Positions 36,593 to 46,155 of a stretch of DNA of 46,155 bases are shown here, piece by piece. Source of the stretch: Chloroflexota bacterium. GTDB taxonomy: Bacteria > Chloroflexota > Limnocylindria > Limnocylindrales > CSP1-4. Position numbers and translations under genes: made by a program. The notes beneath the pieces were generated by a model that made no database searches, was not told the DNA's origin, and saw only the letters and a program-made list of their open reading frames with translations. Numbering within the stretch: the stretch's first letter is position 1; every line of letters starts with the position of its first letter. The stretch lies in assembly GCA_030446555.1 (NCBI GenBank), contig JAUJNA010000008.1, positions 76,033 through 122,187 of the forward strand, read 5' to 3'.

Positions 36593-38245
36593 ATGGAAGA
36601 CGGCGGCCGCTACTACATCACGACCTCTATCGCGTACGCCAACAGCCGGCCCGGGCTGCACACGCTGTACGAGGTCATCGGCGCCGACGTCATCGCACGC
36701 TGGCATCGCATGCTGGGCCACGACACCTTCTTCCTGACCGGGACCGACGAGTACTCGGTCAACATCGCCCAGACGGCGGCCGAGCAGGGCAAGGACCCCA
36801 AGGTGTTCGTGGACGAGATGGTCGAGCTCTTCCGCACGGCCGAGGACGCGCTGGGCATCGCGCCGGACCGCTTCATCCGCACCACCGATCCCGATCACCA
36901 GGTGGCCGTCCACGAGATGATCCGGCGCGCCTACGCCAGCGGCGATCTCTACAGGGGCGATTACGAGGGCTGGTACTGCCCCAGTGAGGGGTTCGTGCCG
37001 GCCAGCCAGCTCGTGGAGGACTCGAACGGCACGCACTGCGCGCAGCATCCTTCGACGCCGCTCCAGTGGCTGTCCGAGCGCAACTGGTTCTTCCGCCTCT
37101 CCGCCTACCAGGAGCGCCTCGAGCGGTACTACGCGGAGCATCGCCACTGGGTCCAGCCGGAGTATCGCAAGAACGAGATGCTGGGCTTCATGCGCACGGG
37201 ACTGGAGGACTTCTCGGTCAGCCGGGAAGGCGCCCCGTGGGGTCTGCCCTTCCCCATCCGCGAGGACGGGTCCTCGGCGCAGCTCCCTGACGGCTCGTGG
37301 GATCCGGCGGCCGGGACCGTCTACGTCTGGTTCGATGCGCTGACCAATTACCTCACAGCGGTCGGCTTCCCCGACGATCCCGAACGGTTCGGCCGCTACT
37401 GGCCGGTCGATGTCCACGTCATCGGCAAGGACATCAACCGCCAGCACTCGATCATCTGGCCGGCGATGCTCATGAGCGCGGGCCTGCCGCTTCCCAAGCT
37501 GGTCTGGGTGCACGGATTCCTGATCGCGCAGGGTGGCGAGCGCATGAGCAAGAGCCGCGGCAACTTCATGGAGCCGCTCGACTTCGTCCGTGCCTTCGGA
37601 CAGGACGGCGCGCGCTACACCGTCCTGCGTGAGGTGCCCTTCGACCGCGACAGCGATGTGACCTGGGACGGATTCGTGCGCCGCTACAACGCCGACCTGG
37701 CCAACGACTTCGGCAACCTGCTGAACCGGACGGTGTCGATGACGGGCCGCTACCTCGACGGCGAGCGGCCCGCCGCGACGCACGGCACGACCCTGGACCT
37801 CGCCTGGTCCGAGGCGCTGGAGCGGCTCCCCAAGCGCATGGGCTCGTACCTGCTGCACGACGCCTTGGCCGCCCTGTGGGCCTTCGTCGCTGCAGCCAAC
37901 CGATACGTCGACGCGGCGCAGCCGTGGGCTCTGGCCAAGGCGGCCGGGTCAGGTGACGCGGATGCGAAGGGGCGTCTGCGCGAGGTGCTCGGCGACCTCT
38001 TGGAGGCGTGCCGGCTGGTGAGCCTGGCAGCGACCCCCTTCATGCCGGGCACCGGACGCCGCGCGGCGATCCAACTGGGTGTCGAGTTCCCGTACAAACC
38101 GGACGGCAACGGTGGGCCTCCGCTCCTGGGGCTCCTTCGGTGGGGGAGTGGATCTCCCGGCGGCCGCGTCGGTACGGCCGAGCCGCTCTTCCCGCGGCTC
38201 GAGACGGAGGAGGCTGTCGACCCCGTGCCGTCGCGCTCCTCCTAG
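36593..38245 (+). CDS. metG: methionyl-tRNA synthetase with altered HIGH motif
   Basis: The 550-residue class-I synthetase charges tRNA-Met. Landmarks are YYITTSIAYANSRPG at the N-terminus, EVIGADVIARWHRMLGHD, FLTGTDEYSVNIAQTA, the zinc-knuckle region WYCPSEGF, YVWFDALTNYLTAVG, DVHVIGKDINRQHSIIWPAM and the KMSKS loop as ERMSKSRGN. The helical anticodon domain follows, without the C-terminal dimerisation domain of longer forms. Where most MetRS have PHIGHAY or PHLGHAL, this protein has PGLHTLY, so neither His is in its usual place. ATG 36593 has no ribosome site and is probably translated leaderless. Confidence 0.93.
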   Translation: MEDGGRYYITTSIAYANSRPGLHTLYEVIGADVIARWHRMLGHDTFFLTGTDEYSVNIAQTAAEQGKDPKVFVDEMVELFRTAEDALGIAPDRFIRTTDPDHQVAVHEMIRRAYASGDLYRGDYEGWYCPSEGFVPASQLVEDSNGTHCAQHPSTPLQWLSERNWFFRLSAYQERLERYYAEHRHWVQPEYRKNEMLGFMRTGLEDFSVSREGAPWGLPFPIREDGSSAQLPDGSWDPAAGTVYVWFDALTNYLTAVGFPDDPERFGRYWPVDVHVIGKDINRQHSIIWPAMLMSAGLPLPKLVWVHGFLIAQGGERMSKSRGNFMEPLDFVRAFGQDGARYTVLREVPFDRDSDVTWDGFVRRYNADLANDFGNLLNRTVSMTGRYLDGERPAATHGTTLDLAWSEALERLPKRMGSYLLHDALAALWAFVAAANRYVDAAQPWALAKAAGSGDADAKGRLREVLGDLLEACRLVSLAATPFMPGTGRRAAIQLGVEFPYKPDGNGGPPLLGLLRWGSGSPGGRVGTAEPLFPRLETEEAVDPVPSRSS

Positions 38246-38328
38246 GGGCGCCACGCGATCGCGGCTCACGACCCCTTGCAGCCTGACCGACAATGGTCCG
38301 ACCCACAGACACGTAGACGAGGTCCACG

Positions 38329-38418
38329 ATGGGCGACAAGGGTCCGGGCAGCAAGGGCGCTGGCAAGAAGCCGAAGGGGGGCACGAAGGGCGCCAAGGAC
38401 GCAAGCAAGAAGAAGTAG
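38329..38418 (+). CDS. 29-residue Lys/Gly-rich basic protein
   Basis: ATG 38329 to TAG 38416-38418, with GAGGT eight bases upstream. The product begins MGDKGPGSKGAGKKPKGG and ends DASKKK; about a third of residues are Lys and there is no hydrophobic residue except the initiator Met and a few Ala. It resembles small MGDKSPK-type basic proteins that I know from many bacterial genomes without a clear function; nucleic acid binding is a guess. It lies between metG and tatD in its own frame, with no overlap. Confidence 0.65.
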   Translation: MGDKGPGSKGAGKKPKGGTKGAKDASKKK

Positions 38419-38457
38419 GCACCGCATCAGGCGCCGCTCAGGGCGCAGACCTCTGGG

Positions 38458-39310
38458 ATGCGCCTGGTCGATTCCCACGCACATCTCCAGGCTGAGGCGT
38501 TCGCGGGCGACGCGCCGCCGATCCTCGCCGACGCCCGCTCGGCGGGTGTCGAGCGGGTCATGGTCCCGGGCTGGGACCTCGCCTCGTCTCGGGCATCGGT
38601 CGCGATGGCCGCTCGTCTCGGCGACCGACGCGTCGGTGGGAGTGCATCCACACGTCGCCGCCGAGGCCGACGACGCGACTTGGACGAGCGTGGCGGCTCT
38701 GGCGCGCGGACCGGCGGTCGTCGCCATCGGTGAGACAGGCCTCGACTACGACCGTGCGTTCTCACCGCGGGACGTGCAGCTCGCCAACCTGCGGCGCCAC
38801 CTGGCGCTGGCACTCGAGGTCGGCAGACCGGTCATCCTCCATTGCCGATCGGCTCGCGGAGGGCGCGATGCCCAGGACGACCTGCTTCGGGAACTGGCCG
38901 AGGCGGGCCTGGGTGGCGCGCAGTGGCAGGAGCGCTTCGCGGGTCGACCAGCGGCCGTCCTCCACTCGTTCTCCGGGCCGGTCGACTATGCCGAGCGTGC
39001 GCTGGATCTGGGGCTGGCCATCAGCTTCAGCGGACTCGCGTTCCGGCGCGGCGAGGAGACGAGCGCCGAGGTCGCCCGGCTCGTGCCCTCTGACCGGCTG
39101 CTCGTGGAGACGGACGCGCCCTACCTGTCGCCGCCCGGCGCCCCGCGCCGTCGCAATGAGCCGCGCTGGGTGGGAGTGACGGCCGACTGGCTGGCCGACC
39201 GGCGCGACGACGATCCCCATCAGCTGGGCGAGGCGCTGGTCGCAGCCTACGATCGGACCTTCGGCAAGGTCGGTCAGCCCACCTTGACAGCGCCCGCCCC
39301 CATCGCGTAG
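38458..39310 (+). CDS. tatD: TatD-family metal-dependent hydrolase; one frameshift
   Basis: The TIM-barrel hydrolase has its metal ligands in order: DSHAHLQ (residue ~5), [32 protein letters not shown] and [12 protein letters not shown]. TatD proteins act as DNases or phosphodiesterases in DNA and RNA quality control. ATG 38458 starts frame 1; between about 38600 and 38625 the frame moves to [17 protein letters not shown], equal to one extra base. The family often lies next to metG, as here. The groESL promoter overlaps its 3' end. Repaired length about 284 residues. Confidence 0.92.
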
Positions 39311-39313
39311 CCT
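39284..39313 (+). promoter_or_regulatory. sigma-A-type promoter of groESL
   Basis: A perfect -35 box TTGACA (39284-39289) is followed after 18 bases by TAGCCT (39308-39313), three matches to the -10 consensus. The CIRCE operator starts 2 bases downstream, where it would block polymerase. The promoter lies within the end of tatD. Confidence 0.6.
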
Positions 39314-39314
39314 G

Positions 39315-39341
39315 TTGGCACTCTCGATAGGAGAGTGCCAA
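39315..39341 (+). promoter_or_regulatory. CIRCE element (HrcA operator)
   Basis: TTGGCACTC-N9-GAGTGCCAA is a perfect inverted repeat. It differs from the consensus TTAGCACTC-N9-GAGTGCTAA by one compensated pair. HrcA binds CIRCE and represses heat-shock genes at normal temperature. It lies 87 bases upstream of groES. The hrcA gene itself is not in the window. Confidence 0.96.
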
Positions 39342-39428
39342 ACTGATGACGCGGCTGGACCGCTCGCCCACCGCCCTGTGACGGGCACCCGTGCGGTCGC
39401 CGCCAAGCACACACAGGAGGGAACCGCG

Positions 39429-39740
39429 TTGGCGACTGCCACTGCGACCAAGCTCCGGCCGCTCGGCGACCGGGTGGTCATCCAGCCCACGCCCCGCGAG
39501 GAGATGACCAAGAGCGGCATCGTGCTGCCGGACACGGCCAAGGAGAAGCCCCAGGAGGGCACCATCATCGCGGCCGGTCCCGGCCGCCTGACCGACGAGG
39601 GCACGCGCGAGCCGATGGACGTCAAGGAGGGCGACAAGGTCCTCTACGCCAAGTACGCCGGCACCGAGTTCAAGGTCGAGGGTGACGAGCTGCTCATCGT
39701 CAGCCAGAAGGACATCCTGGCCATCGTCCAGGAAGCCTGA
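39429..39740 (+). CDS. groES: co-chaperonin GroES
   Basis: The 103-residue lid of the GroEL chamber starts at TTG 39429 behind an AGGAGG site. It reads [22 protein letters not shown], the mobile loop [30 protein letters not shown] and the ending [16 protein letters not shown]. The longer frame beginning in CIRCE is not real because the operator would be inside it. The leader ACAGGAGGGAAC is almost the same as that of groEL. It is controlled by the promoter and CIRCE upstream. Confidence 0.96.
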   Translation: MATATATKLRPLGDRVVIQPTPREEMTKSGIVLPDTAKEKPQEGTIIAAGPGRLTDEGTREPMDVKEGDKVLYAKYAGTEFKVEGDELLIVSQKDILAIVQEA

Positions 39741-39761
39741 CGGCTCCACCACCCGACGTGA

Positions 39762-41417
<1,656 letters not shown>

Positions 41418-41441
41418 TCCCCCCATCTCGCACTGACCGGG

Positions 41442-41470
41442 GAGCCCGGGCCGAAAGGTCCGGGCTCTTC
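41442..41470 (+). terminator. groEL terminator
   Basis: The arms at 41442-41452 and 41457-41467 pair over 11 positions (one G-T) around GAAA, followed by TTC and later TTCC. It is 24 bases after the groEL stop. Confidence 0.8.
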
Positions 41471-41865
41471 GATTCCGGGGCCATGGCGCTTCCGCCACGC
41501 CCCCGATCGGCGAGTCGCGGTCCGATTCACGCCCGGCGAGCGAACGCGACGTCGTCCGAACCGCGGCATGTCCCCGGTTCGACGTTCCGGTCATCAGTGC
41601 TCGTGCGATGGGCAGAAACGACCTGGTCGGCGAGTGTCGCGGTGCGATCCGGCTAGAAGGTGACGCCTGGCTGCCTGCTCCATGCTCTCGGCGATGAAGG
41701 CATGTCGCATTCGCTCGCTCCGGGAGCAACGGCCCCGAGAGGCCATGTGGCGCGGGGCCTCCGATACGGCGCTTCGGAAGCGAGCGCGCGCGCCCAAGGC
41801 GTCAGGTAACGGTCGATCGATCGCGGGATGACGGCGGACGAAGCACCCGTCTTCAAGCTGGTCCT
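41471..41865 (+). other. intergenic region between groEL and HTH gene
   Basis: I see no convincing gene. A 13-codon ORF (ATG 41827, MTADEAPVFKLVL) overlaps the GTG of the next gene as GTGA. A repeat of the kind CGATCGATCG lies near 41815. Third-position G/C bias is weaker than in the flanking genes. Confidence 0.5.
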
Positions 41866-42522
41866 GTGAGCACCAGGGAGCGGCGCGTGGATCTTGGCAC
41901 GGCTGACGGGCGACGGATGCTCACGGCGCTTGGGGCCGAGCTACGGGAGGCGCGCCTCGCATGCGGCGTCAGTCAGCAGCGCGCGGCGGACGGTATCGGC
42001 GTGTCGCATGCCCAGATCAGCCGGATCGAGCTGGGCTTGGCGCCGCGTGTCTCTCTGATCGTGCTCGCGCGCTTCGCCAGGGTCGTCGGCCTTCGGCTCA
42101 GCGCGCGCGCCTACCCCGCGGGCCTCCCGGTGCGCGACGCGGCTCACCTTCGTCTCCTCGCGCGGTTCCGGCAGTCGCTCGGCTCGAGATGCACCTGGCG
42201 AACCGAGGTGCCGCTCCCGATCCCCGGTGATGATCGAGCATGGGACGCGATGATCGGCGTGCCTCACGCGACGATCGGCGTCGAAGCAGAGACTCGCCTT
42301 CGGGATGTGCAGGCCGTCGACCGCCGGATCGGGCTGAAGCAGCGCGACGATGCACGGGTATCGTGCGCATTGCTGGTCATAGCCGATACGCGGAACAACC
42401 GTCGGCTGGTCCGCGAGCACGCCGCGGCCTTGGCAGCGACGTTCCCGATCGCGCCGCGTGTCGTGCTAGCTGCTTTGTCGACCAGCACTCGTCCGCCGGG
42501 GAACGGTATCGTGTTGGTCTGA
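41866..42522 (+). CDS. XRE-type HTH protein with C-terminal PD-(D/E)XK-like domain
   Basis: This 218-residue protein starts at GTG 41866. Residues ~20-75 are an XRE helix-turn-helix: LGAELREARLACGVSQQRAA and GVSHAQISRIELGLAP. The C-terminal domain reads RAYPAGLPVRDAAHLRLLARF, VPLPIPGDDRAWDAMIG, IGVEAETRLRDVQAV and VSCALLVIADTRNNRRLVRE. The Asp of AWDAM and the ETR that follows, then RDVQ, parallel GRADVV...LENRTRFPDVQ in the damaged gene at 17641, suggesting a shared nuclease-like core. It might be a regulator or a defence-type effector; function is unknown. No partner gene is adjacent. Confidence 0.75.
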   Translation: MSTRERRVDLGTADGRRMLTALGAELREARLACGVSQQRAADGIGVSHAQISRIELGLAPRVSLIVLARFARVVGLRLSARAYPAGLPVRDAAHLRLLARFRQSLGSRCTWRTEVPLPIPGDDRAWDAMIGVPHATIGVEAETRLRDVQAVDRRIGLKQRDDARVSCALLVIADTRNNRRLVREHAAALAATFPIAPRVVLAALSTSTRPPGNGIVLV

Positions 42523-42636
42523 CTCGCCCGAGTTCGTTTTCTCGATACAGTGCATCTCCTTCCTCGTCGGCCGCCGATAAGCCGTCGCATGGCTCGCCGC
42601 TGATCGCCCAGACTCGCTGTCCCTGAGCCGCGACCG

Positions 42637-42642
42637 TATGCT
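42637..42642 (+). promoter_or_regulatory. TATGCT -10-like box
   Basis: TATGCT lies 30 bases before the ATG at 42672, whose ribosome site is AGGAGA. No clear -35. Confidence 0.35.
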
Positions 42643-42671
42643 GGTCCGCCAGCGACCGCAGCAGGAGAGTC

Positions 42672-43400
42672 ATGAGCAGCCAGCCGCCGATCGATCTGCC
42701 GCCCGGTGAGCCGTGGACGCGGTCCGGACCCGGTCCTGCGGCTCCCGCTGACCCGGATACGCGGCCACCCACCGCTCCAGGGCCGTATGCGCCACCGCCG
42801 GCCGCTTCACCGCCCGGGACTGCCGTGACGACTTCGACGCCCGAGCGCCCCAAGCGGCGCTGGCTGCCCATCATCGGCGGGGCCGTGGGAGCCATCGTGG
42901 CCGCCGTCCTCTTCGCGCTCCTCCGATCCGGATCATCGGACGCCATGCCGTCGGTCGACAAGTGGACCACCTTCACCGATCCCGGCGGTCGGTTCAGCGT
43001 CTCGATGCCCAAGGAGCCGGAGAGGACGACCCAGCAGGTGACCGAGGGGGACCTGACCCTGGACGTCATCGGCTTCACGGCCGGCTACGGGGACTCGGCG
43101 GTCGTGGTCGGCTACACCGACTACCCGGAGGACCTGCAGTTGGGGGCACCCGAGGACGTGCTGGAGGGTGCGGTCCAGGGATCCGCCCAGGCGACCAACG
43201 GGACGGTCGTCTCATCCGCGCCGGCCACCGTAGCCGGACGACCGGCGATGGACGCGGAGATCCAGGCTGAGGAGGGACGCGCGCTGAGCCGATTCGTGCT
43301 CGATGGTCGCCGGCTCTACATCCTGACCACGGCTTCCAGGCAGAGCCGCAGCGACATCCAGCGGCATCTGACCGACTCCTTCACGTTGACTGGCGGCTGA
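42672..43400 (+). CDS. membrane-anchored protein with Pro-rich cytoplasmic tail
   Basis: ATG 42672 follows GCAGGAGAG. Of 242 residues, the first ~60 are Pro/Ala/Gly-rich and probably cytoplasmic. A membrane helix follows at about 65-87 (LPIIGGAVGAIVAAVLFALL), preceded by basic residues (RPKRRW). The outer part (~145 residues) begins WTTFTDPGGRFSVSMPKEPE and continues VIGFTAGYGDSAVVVGYTDYP to LDGRRLYILTTAS, a pattern common in actinobacterial and Chloroflexota extracytoplasmic domains that resemble PsbP-like folds. The function is unknown. The helix orientation is inferred from charge. Confidence 0.8.
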   Translation: MSSQPPIDLPPGEPWTRSGPGPAAPADPDTRPPTAPGPYAPPPAASPPGTAVTTSTPERPKRRWLPIIGGAVGAIVAAVLFALLRSGSSDAMPSVDKWTTFTDPGGRFSVSMPKEPERTTQQVTEGDLTLDVIGFTAGYGDSAVVVGYTDYPEDLQLGAPEDVLEGAVQGSAQATNGTVVSSAPATVAGRPAMDAEIQAEEGRALSRFVLDGRRLYILTTASRQSRSDIQRHLTDSFTLTGG

Positions 43401-43438
43401 GCGCCCGCCCCGCCAGTGGTGGCGCTGGACGCGGGGTG

Positions 43439-43444
43439 TATAGT
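43439..43444 (+). promoter_or_regulatory. TATAGT -10-like box
   Basis: TATAGT is one mismatch from TATAAT and lies in the 150-base gap before the secreted protein gene starting at 43551. No -35 box is evident. Confidence 0.45.
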
Positions 43445-43550
43445 CGCGACGAGGACGCTCATCCAGGCTAGACCCCAGATCCCGCCTGGTGGACCGCGCG
43501 GAGGCTTTCGGGGGGAGGTCCCCGGGCTCCCGCCCGAGGAGGAGAGCCAC

Positions 43551-46155
43551 GTGTCGAGTCCCTTCCGAACAGCGAGCCGTGCCGGCGTCCGTCGCATGGG
43601 CCCGGCGCTCCTGTTCTCGCTGACCCTGCTGGCCTTCCCCGGCGCTACCGCCATCGCCGCCGAGCCACCGAGCCACACGGTCACGGCGCCCAGCGAAGGC
43701 AGCCTGACGCGCGAGTACACCGGGACGGTCCCCGGCCCCAGCGGCGGTGGCACCGCCGAGTGCGTCGATGGGGTGAACTCCGATTTGTACACCTTCACCA
43801 TCCGGCCGGAGTCGCATCCCCGCGGGCTTCTACGACACCCGCGACGGGATGCTCCGCTTCCGCATCCGCTGGTCGCCCACGGAGCCCAGTCCCCTAGCGA
43901 CGCAGGACCTCCTGCTGCGCGTCACCGACCCCAACGGCCAATCGCAGGACAGCGACGGTGGTTCGCCATCCGAGGTCGTCGTCTTCCAAGACCCCATCGG
44001 CGGCACCTACAAGGTGCAGACGTGCTCGTTCGAGAACATCCTGCCGCAGGACTACTTCGGCGACGTCACGCTCGACATCTCTTCCAAGACCGAGGCGACG
44101 CCCAATCCGCCCGCCGGCCCTGACACCGGTCTGCGCTTCAGTCCCATCGTCACGGTGGATCCCCAGCGCGACGTGGCCGAGCCCTCGATCCGCATCGACA
44201 AGGACGGTAACGAGTACACCTGCGGGCCGTTCGGCGCCAGCCGCGCGGCCGAGTACGCCAACAAGTCGGAGGACCGAGGCGACACCTTCCGGATCATAGG
44301 TTCACCGCCCGAGGGGCGCATCGCCCCTGGCGGCGGCGGCGACTGCGAGATCTCCGTCGCGCGCAAGCGCAATGCGCAGGGCTACTACACCCTTTCGTAC
44401 ACGGGCCTGGCGGCGCTGGTGAACTTCTCGACGGGGCGTTCCACGAACGCGGGACGCACCTTCGTGGGCAACGCCGTATCCGAATCGCCGGTCGTCGTGG
44501 ACCGCCAGTGGATGGACAGCGTCGGCGAGAGCACCGTCTACCTCACCTACCGCCAGATCCCCCTGGGGAGCTTCGTGCAGCGCTCCATCGACGGGGGCCT
44601 GACGTACCTGCCGGGGACCCTGGAGATCCCGGAGATCGACCGCTCGGGCAACCTCATCGTGGACCGCCGCGCGGGCCGCGAGGACGACGTCTACATCGTC
44701 TATGCCTTCGACGGAGCGGTGAAGCTGGCGCGCTCGACGGACGCCGATGCGGTCGATCCGCCGTATGAGCTGATCACCATCAAGGCGCCGTGTGCCGACG
44801 GCGCCGAGCCATCGGACATCCCGAACTGCACCCAGGGGCGGCCCGACAACATCTTCCCGGCCATCGCCCAGGACAAGACCGGCAACCTCTACGCCGCCTG
44901 GACCGAATCCGGGACCTACAACACCTACTACTCCGTTTCGAAGGACAACGGGACGACCTGGTCCCCCAAGGTCCAGGTGAACCGTGACGACATCTTCAGC
45001 ACGGTGCTCCCCTGGATCGACGCCGGCGACGACGGACGCATCGCCATCTCGTTCTACGGGTCGGTCGTGGACGGTAACCCGCAGCTCGGCTCATTCAGGG
45101 GGCCGTGGGACGTCTACGTGAACACCGTGAGCAACGCGGATGTCATCCCCGCTGCCCCGAACGACAAGGTCGTGAGCCAGACGAAGGCGACGACCCACCC
45201 CATCCACTGGAACTCCATCTGCCTCTCGGGTCTCGGCTGCAGCTTTACGAACCCGCCCGGCGACCGGACGCTGCTGGACCTCTTCCAGGTGAAGCACGAT
45301 CCGCAGGGCCGGATCCGCGTCACCTACAACGAGTCGAACAAGCGCTACACCGACGACTTCGGCCGCATCGCCATCGTCACCTACTCCAAGCAGACCGCTG
45401 GTCCGGACCTCATCGGGGCATCCGAGACGTCCGACCCGCGGCCGAACGTCTCGTTCGGCCGTTCCGATCCCGTCGGCGACGCCCGATACCCGTTCTCCCT
45501 CTTCGGATCGCCTGAGGCGCCGCCGTCGCCGCCCTTCCGGACGAACTACCCGGCGCTCGACTTCACGTCGATCAAGGCACGTCCCGGGACCGTGGGTGGT
45601 GCTCCGGCGGTGACCTTCACGATGAAGCTCAGTGACCTTTCGGCTCTCGAGGTCAAGAAAGCCCAGGCTGGGCTTGTCAGCCCCAACCTGCTCTACGTCG
45701 CCCGGTTCTTCTCGGGCTTCGAGGCGCATGCCGCGGTGGCATCGGTGGACGCGACCGGGGCGTTCACGTTCGGCTACACGAACCTCACCCTGACCGTTGA
45801 CAACGGCAAGCTCCAGACCTACCAACCCACCACGAAGGTGCCCGGCTCGGTGAATGCGGAGGCGGGAGAGATCACCATCACCGTGCCCTATTCGCTGATC
45901 CAGCACGTCAGCGTGAACCCGACCGACCCGGCCGCGCAGCCTACGGTGCGCCCCTCCCAGGCGGGCGACAAGATCTTCTCGGTGACCGGATTCACCTTCG
46001 GCAACAACAGCCCGGACCCATTCACCCAGCTGTACCTCAACCAGGCGGATTCCACCTACGCATTCGACTACCGGCTGGGATCCGATCCGGCTCCGGCCGA
46101 CACGACGCTCCGCATCGGGGACGTGACGAAGGCCGAGGGTGACGCGGGCACCACG
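43551..46155 (+). CDS. large secreted Asp-box (BNR) beta-propeller protein, runs off window; one frameshift
   Basis: GTG 43551 follows GAGGAGGAGAG. A signal peptide (GPALLFSLTLLAFPGATAIAA) leads to an N-terminal domain. The frame breaks at 43818-43821 (CCCC for CCC; repaired reading ESHPAGFYDTRDG) and is then open to the window end, so at least 867 residues are present. Asp-box motifs occur: SEDRGDTF (about 44270), SIDGGLTY (about 44590) and SKDNGTTWSP (about 44945), typical of sialidase-type propellers. Cys pairs suggest an exported protein. A second region after about 45540 (DFTSIKARPGTVGGAPAVTF) looks like a beta-sandwich. I see no sialidase active-site set, so binding or another hydrolase role is equally possible. 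Confidence 0.82.

Noticed and set aside
41594-41797. 67-codon minus-strand ORF between groEL and the HTH gene
   Set aside because: No ribosome site, no domain, and the composition is not coding-like.

Overview
The window is very GC-rich bacterial chromosome with tightly packed genes that overlap by a few bases. I see no tRNA, rRNA, CRISPR array, insertion sequence or phage gene. Several traits point to a Gram-positive-like or Chloroflexota-type bacterium: the three-part PurS/PurQ/PurL enzyme, a CIRCE element before groES-groEL, an RsbS/RsbT pair, many GTG/TTG starts, and -10 boxes of the form TANNNT placed close to start codons. A Limnocylindria-like Chloroflexota is my best guess from the look of the proteins. 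It is an inference, not a proof.\n\nLayout. 1-6430 (+): a complete Dpp/Opp-type ABC importer operon (binding protein, two permeases, two ATPases); the binding protein is cut by the window edge. 6436-13230 (-): a second, convergent importer operon with the same gene order, ending in a small lipoprotein gene. Its binding protein appears to be circularly permuted. 13464-17315 (+): a nitrilase-type glutaminase and NadE as separate genes, then rsmI and a Ca2+/H+ antiporter. 17316-18520: sparse DNA with a broken gene of an HTH/PD-(D/E)XK-like family. 18521-22261: ssb, a convergent rsbS-rsbT pair, a small secreted protein made of two 52-residue repeats, and a membrane PAS-GGDEF protein. 22563-35499 (+): a long translationally coupled purine operon, purA-D-B-C-S-Q-L-F-M-N-H, which lacks only purE/purK for the main route. 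35546-39310: two small hypothetical genes, metG, a 29-residue Lys/Gly-rich protein and tatD. 39284-41470: promoter, CIRCE, groES, groEL and terminator. 41866-46155: a second HTH/PD-(D/E)XK-like gene, a membrane-anchored protein and a secreted Asp-box (BNR) protein that runs off the window.\n\nSequence quality matters here. Housekeeping genes such as purA, purD, purM, purH and tatD are each broken by one or two single-base indels. Most of the indels I could resolve lie in short runs of G or C. This looks like consensus error in a long-read or metagenome assembly rather than gene decay, so I annotate these genes as CDS and give the position of each break. Indels are densest in the second importer operon (about 9.1-13.2 kb).\n\nThe most interesting items are the apparently permuted binding protein, the tandem-repeat secreted protein beside rsbST, the two HTH/nuclease-like genes, the methionyl-tRNA synthetase with an altered HIGH motif, the two-gene NAD synthetase, and the 29-residue basic protein.
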